From positions 1-64,000 of IMG/VR virus record IMGVR_UViG_3300037010_001198: a stretch of DNA of 64,000 bases; one strand, 5' to 3'. Below, piece after piece: positions 16,780 to 26,100 of the stretch. Each line of letters starts with the position of its first letter. The first letter of the stretch is position 1. A program made the translations under genes and the position numbers. Below the pieces are notes generated by a model. That model worked only from the letters and a program-made list of their open reading frames with translations. It was not told the origin of the DNA and made no database searches. The DNA is from a virus.

Positions 16780-17748
16780 TTATGATTGATCAAGAATGAC
16801 TTGTTCTTCGATACTAACATAAATTGTATCAGAATCAACTACCATCCCTATTCGTTGTATTGAACCTGTTTGGGGAACAACAGTTGTAATTTGTCCTGAT
16901 GCTCCAACAAATAAAGGAGTAGAGGCTGGAACCGTCCAATTCCAATTATTGTTTGTTATATATCCGCCAGAATGAATTATTCCTTGATCGCCAACATTCA
17001 TATCCCACTTTACAATCCCAGCCGCTGGTTTGGTTTGATCCAAGTAAGATGCTAAAACAAGAGTGTTATAATCTTGGTAAGCAACAACAGACCACTGGGG
17101 AATTGCTTCTTTCGCAATGCATAAATCGGTTGCACCTTCCAACACAACATTTGAAACTCTCGAAAGATGTGAGATGATTGGTGATTCTGTCGTTAGGTAT
17201 TGACCTTTATTATCACGTTGCCACTTTTTTATCGGTTTTTCGTCATTATCAAACAAAATAAATCCAGAGTTTACTCCAATATTTAAACCTGCTTGTGAAC
17301 CTGGAAGGTATGGAATGATTACTGAACTATTATCATATTTTGCAGCAAAACACCGGATACAAGGAACCCACCTGGATCCATTCCAGTAATTCATTAATGT
17401 GTTTGTCAAGTCAAACCAGTGTTGATCTGTAGCAGGATTTGAAGGTGCTGAATAAAGGTATTTCGGTTCGTGTGAAGTATATCCAAATGTTCTAACTGCA
17501 GTTACGGGATCAATGTCCCAATATAACCATTGATCGTTAGAACCTGTGAAAGGACCCCATGCATGTGTCACTGTTACTGTTTCTTCAAACAAATAATCTG
17601 TATCATTAAAAGCAAAATTTATGATAGTGGGAGTGGGAGATACTACAAGATTGATAAATTGTCCACCACTTACTTTTTGTAATGCCGCAGGGTTTGAATT
17701 ACTATCAACCTGCAAACGAACTAATCCTTGTCTGAAAGGCACATACAT
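16780..17748 (-). CDS. Virion structural protein
   Basis: 322 residues, starting MYVPFRQGLVRLQVD, first gene after a consensus late promoter. It contains HWFDLTNTLMNYWNGSRWVPC (about residues 105-130), a W-D-L-NGS-W pattern also present in the 784- and 2899-residue neighbours. Aromatic- and Asp-rich beta sequence follows. Likely a tail or baseplate component. AAAAAGGAAA precedes the start. Confidence 0.65.
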   Translation of the reverse strand: MYVPFRQGLVRLQVDSNSNPAALQKVSGGQFINLVVSPTPTIINFAFNDTDYLFEETVTVTHAWGPFTGSNDQWLYWDIDPVTAVRTFGYTSHEPKYLYSAPSNPATDQHWFDLTNTLMNYWNGSRWVPCIRCFAAKYDNSSVIIPYLPGSQAGLNIGVNSGFILFDNDEKPIKKWQRDNKGQYLTTESPIISHLSRVSNVVLEGATDLCIAKEAIPQWSVVAYQDYNTLVLASYLDQTKPAAGIVKWDMNVGDQGIIHSGGYITNNNWNWTVPASTPLFVGASGQITTVVPQTGSIQRIGMVVDSDTIYVSIEEQVILDQS

Positions 17749-17770
17749 AGTTTTTCCTTTTTATTATTAA

Positions 17771-17778
17771 TATTTATA
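17771..17778 (-). promoter_or_regulatory. T4 late promoter, consensus TATAAATA
   Basis: Exact TATAAATA on the minus strand, 22 bases before the start at 17748. A second weaker AATAAATA lies about 20 bases upstream. Confidence 0.75.
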
Positions 17779-17820
17779 TTGTTATGTTTATATTTATTTA
17801 GGAGGGGTTTTGTTCCCCGT

Positions 17821-20175
17821 TTACGTAGTCGTAACAACTAACCAAGGATCCAATTCCGAAGACCACCCTTGACCCCATCCACGTCCTGATAACCAAGTTG
17901 GTTGTCCAGAAAGTGTCCCCATTTGTAAAGTTGATATTAACGTTCCACCAGAAAGAGTGATTGTTGTATATGCATAGTTAACAGTATCCACTTGAATGTT
18001 GGTTACAACCCAGTTCCAAGCTCCAATATCATTAACTGATTGTTGAATAGTAACTTGTGAACCAACACTGAACATTCTTCTTAAATCACCTTTTACAGTA
18101 ACCGTATTGTTGATTATATCAATTCCAATAATTGGAGTTGTTGGTGCTGAATAATACATGTATCCCCAACCAGCAGGATTTACATTCTCGTCTATATCTA
18201 CATTTATTCTTTCAGAGAAAACAGCAACCTCTTCCACAATTTGTCCATACGGTAATACTATTTCTTGAGGTTGCCCTTCTATACGTGAAGGAATTCCAGG
18301 AAGTGGCTCCACGGGAACAATAGTAGTTTGAGTAGAAATTGGATCATATGTTGATTGAACAACAGTCCATTCTCCATCATTGTTTCCAGAACCTTCAATA
18401 ATAAATATAGAACCTGGAACGAAATAATGAGTTAAGTCGGTTGGTCCAGAAGGATCAACAACCACGAATGTTCCAGGATTTTCACCAACAGGAAGTGTAA
18501 CCGAAACAATATCTACAGGAACAGATTGAGTTGGGAATCCAATTTCAAAATCAACGGTTTCTTTGATTTTTGTTAATGCTGTCGTTGATGGAATATGTGA
18601 ACAAACATTTGGGAGATCAAAATTGGAAACGTTTAATATTTCAACATCTCCACTAATCAACGGAATATCAAGATCTAAACCAGCAACACCATATCCATGT
18701 GTCGGATCCCAAGTCATAAACAATTCTGAAGGATTCCCGTTTGTTGCATCAACAACTGTAGAAATTTGGGCAAAAAGTGCAGTAACTTCAGTTGTGTTCG
18801 TTAATAATTTATATTGAACAGAACTAACATTCCACACACCATCGTTTCCAGTTGAATCTTTAATTATAAATGTTGAACCGACACTAAAACTCGCCGTCTG
18901 TTGTCCAGCAACAGAAAATGTTGCACTTGGAAAAGATGAATCAAATACTGTAGACGTAACCGAACACCCAGTGTTCCCATTGAAATCTTCGACGAATGGA
19001 ATTAATGGTCGAGTTAAAGATTCTACATTTATTATGTTAAATGTTGGCGAAAGTGGATCAATAATAGGATGATTATACATTGGATCAAGATCATTAACTG
19101 GAATGGTTTCACTTAATACAAAATATTGACTATCAATTGTAATCCATACAGAATTAACAGAATATTGGAATAATGTTTGTGATGACGTTTTATACCAGTA
19201 TTCTCCAATTACAGGGGACACAGGAGGAGTGTTTGCTACAACTGGTGGAGTAACCAAGATCCAATTACTACCATCCCATTCAGATAATTCATTTGGTGTA
19301 GGAGCATACCACAACGTCCCGGTTGCCCAGTGGACTGTTGGATCAGGAATTACACTTGAATAAATTATACCATCCGCTGTGGTATCAGTTACGTGTTGAA
19401 CTGTTAATTCTGAAAAGGTTATATCATTACATATTTTATTAATTAACCAAGAACCGTTGTGATGATTATTTGAGTTAGTAATTGTAAAAGAATTTCCGAC
19501 TGAAAAATATTGGGACACATCACCTGTAACATACATAACATTCTTCATAGAACGAAGGTTTAACGGAGAAGCACCGATAGCACTATCCGTAGAATATGCT
19601 GCAAACAGTCGGAGAGTTATTTTATCCGAGATACATTCAACAATTAATTTTGTAACAGTAATTTCGGTTAAAATATGATTTTCGTCTCGTTGAGGTTGTG
19701 TTGTTGTAACAGGAATTTCTATTACTCTCCACTCTCCGTCATTGGAAAAAGTATTTGCAATTGTAAATTTAGTTCCAATGGGAAAGGTAGATGTTTGATC
19801 ACCAGCCACATATAAAATGTTAGGATATTCAATATTAATTACACAAATAGATTGTCCAGAACTTGTTATCAATGTCCCCGGGCGTTCATTAATTGGTTCA
19901 AAAGAACACTGATTCATATCAACTGTAGAATTTAGTTTCCGAACATACGTTTCACCCCAGGGTTGAGTTCCATAACCTTCCATACACCCAACATTACTAA
20001 AATCGTATACAGAGTCAATTTTCATATCAAACAGTTCTGTTACAGAAACTTTAATGTTTTCAGAATAAACGTATTCGACTAAAACTTCAATAATTTTCGA
20101 ATGGAATGGTTTAATATCTTGTGTAAAATTTACAAGAGCGAGGATCGGATCAAGATTGCTGATAGTATTAGCCAT
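17821..20175 (-). CDS. Virion protein with five NDGxW-type repeats
   Basis: 784 residues, coupled to the giant gene upstream by an 8-base overlap. An N-terminal helical part (ALVNFTQDIKPFHSKIIEVLVEYVY) is followed by at least five repeats of a beta unit. Each has a GDxxxxFxVGxxFxI strand and an NDGxW turn, near residues 125-150, 217-245, 425-445, 585-605 and 705-725. W-x-x-NSVW / WDGSNW patterns occur between repeats. It ends with a Trp-rich tail (WLSGRGWGQGW). Probably forms baseplate or tail-tip extensions; its position corresponds roughly to gp8 in T4 order, but no gp8 similarity is visible. Confidence 0.7.
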   Translation of the reverse strand: MANTISNLDPILALVNFTQDIKPFHSKIIEVLVEYVYSENIKVSVTELFDMKIDSVYDFSNVGCMEGYGTQPWGETYVRKLNSTVDMNQCSFEPINERPGTLITSSGQSICVINIEYPNILYVAGDQTSTFPIGTKFTIANTFSNDGEWRVIEIPVTTTQPQRDENHILTEITVTKLIVECISDKITLRLFAAYSTDSAIGASPLNLRSMKNVMYVTGDVSQYFSVGNSFTITNSNNHHNGSWLINKICNDITFSELTVQHVTDTTADGIIYSSVIPDPTVHWATGTLWYAPTPNELSEWDGSNWILVTPPVVANTPPVSPVIGEYWYKTSSQTLFQYSVNSVWITIDSQYFVLSETIPVNDLDPMYNHPIIDPLSPTFNIINVESLTRPLIPFVEDFNGNTGCSVTSTVFDSSFPSATFSVAGQQTASFSVGSTFIIKDSTGNDGVWNVSSVQYKLLTNTTEVTALFAQISTVVDATNGNPSELFMTWDPTHGYGVAGLDLDIPLISGDVEILNVSNFDLPNVCSHIPSTTALTKIKETVDFEIGFPTQSVPVDIVSVTLPVGENPGTFVVVDPSGPTDLTHYFVPGSIFIIEGSGNNDGEWTVVQSTYDPISTQTTIVPVEPLPGIPSRIEGQPQEIVLPYGQIVEEVAVFSERINVDIDENVNPAGWGYMYYSAPTTPIIGIDIINNTVTVKGDLRRMFSVGSQVTIQQSVNDIGAWNWVVTNIQVDTVNYAYTTITLSGGTLISTLQMGTLSGQPTWLSGRGWGQGWSSELDPWLVVTTT

Positions 20176-23100
20176 TCATTGCCTCTTTTGAAGTTTCTAA
20201 TATTCTTATTCCATGCAACGCAATGGCTGAAGTTTTAAATATGTCTCCATATTCGCTTTTTAGTGACATTGCATCGTGGAGACATGAGAAAAATATTCTA
20301 TTGGTATCAGAGTATGCAAAAGTGTTATAAATGTAATCCATAGCAGTCAAAATATTCTCTGGTGTATCGAAACTGTATGTATCGAGAAATGCTGATTTGT
20401 CAACAGGAGATAAATCATAATTTGGATTTTCAATTTCATTAATAATTGTATTTAGAGCCAAATCTTTATCTACAAAACTTTGACCTTCTCCCATACCAAT
20501 TCTCGTTGCACTATCATTTAATTGATCATATAAAACCCTATCCAAAGATGGAACAGGAGTGTTATCGTCATGTAACTTATATCCTACGACAGACTCTGTT
20601 AATTTATTCCACAACGTTCTGGATATTACAACGTTCTGTTCTTGTCTAAACAATTCCCACTGTGTATGAACATTTTTCTTTGTTAGACTGGAAGAAATAT
20701 CACTATCATCACGAAGAGATGCGTCTGTTTGGAAACGAACTTTAAATCTGTCGTTTTGTGAAATAAATCTTGAAATTCCTCTGATTACAACACTATTGAA
20801 ACGTTGGAGTGTTCCATCAATACCCAACATAAACATATATGGTACTGACGGAACTTTCAACAAGGATTTAATTTCAGATAATGAAAGTGTGGTTGCCGTT
20901 GGTCTAACGTTCTTATTCATAACCCAGAAGTAATACTTTGTGTCTACTATGTTTCCTTGATTGTCTATTGTATTAACACTGGTGTATGGTGTAAATAAAG
21001 TGTATTCAATCATCGTGTTCGGAAGAGTTGAAACATCAACATTAAATAAAGGATATTCAAATGTAATCGTGTCACCAACGTTTAATGTTGTTGGATCAAA
21101 AGTAACATAAGCACCCACACTGGAAAGAGCATCAAACTCAGCACCAGCGGTTAACACATCCCAACTCGAGGTTGTTTCATTCCACTGAACGATACGACCG
21201 GGTGTGAATAGTGTCCAATCTCCAGTCGGACTTGCTCCAACCTTATATGAATCTTTGTCCATAGGATTCGTTGGTGGTTCATTTAAAATCGTACTTATTA
21301 TAGAAGTTGTGTGTGTGGTCGTTTTTAATATTCCATTAACATAAACGTTTACAACTTGACCATTATCAATGTTATGATCCAACCTTAAATCAATTTGTTC
21401 TAAAAATTGAACTGGGAATACTGAAACACTACTAATAGTATCATATAAAACCTGAATTCTTGGATTTGTGTCTATTCTTTGATAATCTGAATAAGTTGGT
21501 GGTAAAGTAGAATCTGTGTTAATATTGACACGTCTATAAATTACTTTCATTGGAGTTCCAGAAGGTAATGAATACTGGTCTAATTCTGTATTAGATGCTT
21601 GTGATAATACATACGCGTCCCAATTTTCAGGAGTTACGGAAGATTCAGTCCATTGTAAGACATCAAAAGAACTCCAATCTGTAGGTTTGCCCCAGTTTGT
21701 AATTCTATCACTAACGTTAGGATAAACTATTGGATCATAGTATGGTGTATATCCAAATGAGCTAGTTCGCAACCAAATCTTTCCAACTTCCTGTGAATTC
21801 CAATTTGTTCTTGGAACAAATTCTTCTTGATAATACATAGTTCCTGTTAATCCAGATGAAATGGTATTGTTATACGTTGCTGGATCATTATCACGTTGTA
21901 TATCGATTAAACTTATAGGAACTTGATAATGGAATCCAACAGCTGGATGCCAAATCATAATAGACGATATCACATCCTTGGATTGTTTATCTATTAACTT
22001 TGCTGGATTGTGTTTTTGTTTTGAAACAGAAAACACATAAACAGAATAATTAAAGTTATCAGAACTTGTAATAGTAATATGGTTGTTGTTAAGTTGAGAA
22101 ACACCACTTACCAAAACAGAAGAGATTTTTGTAACTGGATCAAATTTCACAACTTGATAACCATCATTGTTTGGTAGTATTACGTCAACAGGACTTCCAT
22201 TGCATGTTCCAGTAATAACACCAATCACACCAGCACTAAAATAAAAATCTAATGTTGGATTTATCGTAGAACGCTGATCAGGAAAATATTCCCAACGAAC
22301 ATCATCTGTTGGTGTAATCGTTATGAAGGTTGGATCGAAATTTGAAGAAGCGAATTCTAACCTTAATTCATCTTTCTTAATATCTTCAGGTTCAATGTTG
22401 ATATCATTAAAATATTTTCTTGTTAGATTTCCAAACTCACCAACTTTGTAAGCCCAAAAATCGTCGATTTTTGCGTCAACAAACAATCTTGCATTAATAA
22501 AAGCTTTAACTGCGTTAATTGATCCTTTGTTGTGAATCATACCTCTCCAAAATATAAATTTAGATTTTGAATTAATACCGATATTGTCAAGGTAATCTGG
22601 TGATTCGTATCCTAAAGCAGCACGAGCGTAATCAAGAAAGTCAGCAGTTTCATTTACCTTAAACGTATCATAATACAATTGCATATTGTCAACAGTATTT
22701 TCGATGTTTTGAACTGTTTGTTCACCATTTAAGAAATAACCACCTATGTTTGGTCTAAACGTATAAGCAGCACCTTTTTCAAAGGCAAGAGTGAATTTAC
22801 TTGTACTCAATCCGAGAAATGGATCAAATATTAAGAAACCATCTGTTGTACGATCATTAAAAACAATTGCATGTTCATACCCATCCAGGAACAAGTGTGC
22901 ACCACCTAAATGAGGAGTGGTATACGGATTAATAGATGCATCTTGGTTTGAATTTACCGCCCCTGACTGCGAATACACACTTCCACAAAGAAAACATTCT
23001 CTGATACGACTCTTCGTGTCTTCTCGAAATATGAAAACAGATGAACTTGGAAGAGTATCTCCAAACTGATCATATACTGTGGAATCGACACGAACATCTG

Positions 23101-26100
23101 AATAAGGTTGTGAATATATATTCGATATTATTCCTTGTGGTGTTTTAAACCATATATTGTTTCTGAAAGGATTAACTTCATGTAAGACTTCTCCCGAAAT
23201 TGGTTGATTGGGCGACACTGGGAAAACGTTTAGTACTGTAAGTATTATATCGTCTCCACCTCCAAAGTTAGCTCCAAGGACAGAGATAGTATCACCCGTA
23301 TTATACTGCATTCCAATTTTGTTAATATTTACAGAAATTACCTTATTGTCTTGTACCACAATATTGACAGTTGCCCCTGAACCTGTTCCGGTAATGGTTT
23401 CAGTTTGAATATTAATATATTTTCCTGACGAGTAACCCACCCCTTGAATCAAATTACCTAATACTGAAATACTACCTGGTGACGTTGGGTTGCCTTGAAT
23501 AGTAACCAATCCTAAACCAGAATAAATTCTTCCAATTAAACGTTCAATTTCTGTTTGCCAATTCAAAATTTTTCCAGTTTGGATATCAACTTCTACTGCT
23601 TCTGGTTCATTGAAAGCCCACCCTTGGTCCATTAACCAATTTGAATACCCATCAATTAAATTGATAACCGATTGGACTCCAGTAACATACATTGGAACAA
23701 GACTTGTATTCGTTGTTCTCTTGTCGAGTGCAACGTGTTTCCATATATTTGATGTTTGTGTTCCGTCTAAAGCAACAAATGTTCCAACTAACTCTTCAAT
23801 GTATACCGCTGAACCAGGACTGGTTATATCAATTGAAATTCCATTAACAGCGTTATTATATGAAGATGCAAGTTTGAATTGGTTACCAGCAACTTTTATA
23901 ATGTAATATGTTGTGTTTGGTGCAAGAGGAGTTGGATAAAGTTCTACCGAAGTTACCTGAACTGGTGAACCAGTAAACCATGTCAACGTATCGTCTTGAA
24001 CATAAATAATATCTTCTCCTGGGATTGGTGTTCCAGCAACGTTTGCCCACGGAAGCATAATATCACCAATAGTGGAACCAACGTCGTTAATTGTATTAAA
24101 CGAACACGGATAACTCTTAATACCATAATAATTAATCGTGTGTCCAATTGGTGATGGTGTACTCAACCTAAACACCCAATCTGAACCATAGTATTTTGGA
24201 ACTTTGTTGTTATGATTTAAAGTCCAATCCGTTCCTACAGATTCTGTCGTTACTAATAAAGCATCTACCCAGAAATTTTTCATATCAGGAGTTTTCTTAA
24301 CAAGAACTTGATAGTCTTGAGGTATAATAGAAAAATAATCTGCAGCAACATCCAAAGATTTGGAATTAATAAAAGAGCCAGTTTGGTACGTTAAGTTTGC
24401 ATTCCAATTAATCCATTTCTCTTTAAAATCAGAAGTGTTTATATCAAGATTATTGAATCTAATAAAGTTTACATACCACTGATTTAATCCGTTTAATACA
24501 ATATTCTGATCAACGGAATTCAAATCTCCGTGGAATATTGCGTCTTTGTGTGAGTAAACCTTTTTAGTTCTGTTATCAATTTGCAATCCAGCAACGTTGA
24601 TAAATGTTGGTCCAAACACAGCATGTAGGAATCTCGCGGGTTGCATTCTAAATGCAATATGTAACAATCCATATAGGAAATAAGAAGAATTTCTCCAGGT
24701 ATATTCCGTAACACCCTGTTGACCAAAAGAGAATGGGTCAGAGAATGATGGGATATATTGGTTGATAATACTAACACTATTGAGGAAAGTGTTAGTATTC
24801 CCTTGAACGTATGGAGCAAGCAATGTATCGGTTGATGTGTCAACACACATAAAATTGTATACCGGTGCTTGTGTAGGAGATTCGACTAACCCAGTTCCAA
24901 CTGTGATGTTGTCCGGAAGTAAAGCTCCAACGGGAATTATTCCATTTTTAATATTATTCCACATCGAATTCGTCCAACGGCGGAGACCAGAGGTGTCTTT
25001 GTATTGACTATCCCACCAAATTGGTTTATTATAATATCCTTGTAATTTCCAAGGCAAAAGATGTGGATACTGCGTTCCAAAGTTTTTCTCATATATTCCT
25101 TGGTAGCTCGCATCCCATATAGTTGGTGAACCGACTTTAACAGCTGGAATATAACTCGGAGAAATGGAGTTATAGTTCCATGTAAACGGATTGCTTATAT
25201 CAAAATTGTTAACAGATGGATTACTGTTAGTTTGTTGAATATAATCAAAGTATTGTTCTTTTAAATATGTAACGAATACATCTTGTTCAGATGTTGATGA
25301 TAGTAGTGTTGAAAAATCAAACACTGTGGAATCAAAATCTGGAACAGCTTCATATAATTTAAGTTCAGCTTGATAAATCACATTCGCTATAATTTCTTCC
25401 AATACAATTGGTTTCCAAGCTGGTTCAATATATCCTGGAGTTATATGGTCATTTTTGTCTTTAACGATCTCCCAGCCAAGTGGTACTGAGTTCGTTCTAA
25501 CATATAAAAGTCCACTTGTTCCATCTAACCAATATGTTCCTACTGGATTAAAAATCGAAGGTGCTCCACCAGATGTACTAATAACATTAAATCTGTACAA
25601 CACCCCACCCGTGTCCATCCAATATTGTCCTTTTTGTACCGTCGGCCAAACAGGGCGCGTTGTTATTGGACCTTGAACTCCGTTTGTTGACTGTAACAGT
25701 TTCGTATAAATCGATTTTGATGTTGACGACGGAACAGAGATATTGGAAATATGTCCATCATGATGAAGAACCTGTTTAATTCCCAAATCTACATCAAATA
25801 ATATTGCTGGAACAACTGGACGTGATAGTTTTAAATATGGAAGAGTTGTTATCCAATTTTTAATACCAAGTCCTGTTAACGTGTTGTGTGTAGTTGAATC
25901 ACCAAACGAATTATCGAGGAATTCATTCTGTTCAAACAATGTTATAACGTAATCAGAAATAGCTTTATTAATATCCTGATAGAAAGGATCGCTCATATTT
26001 GTAAGTAACAAAATGGCATTCTGTAAAAAGTATTCTTGTAGAAGTGTTAGATTGTAATCATATCGAGAACGAGCAAAATCAATAATAGCTCTTGGATTCG

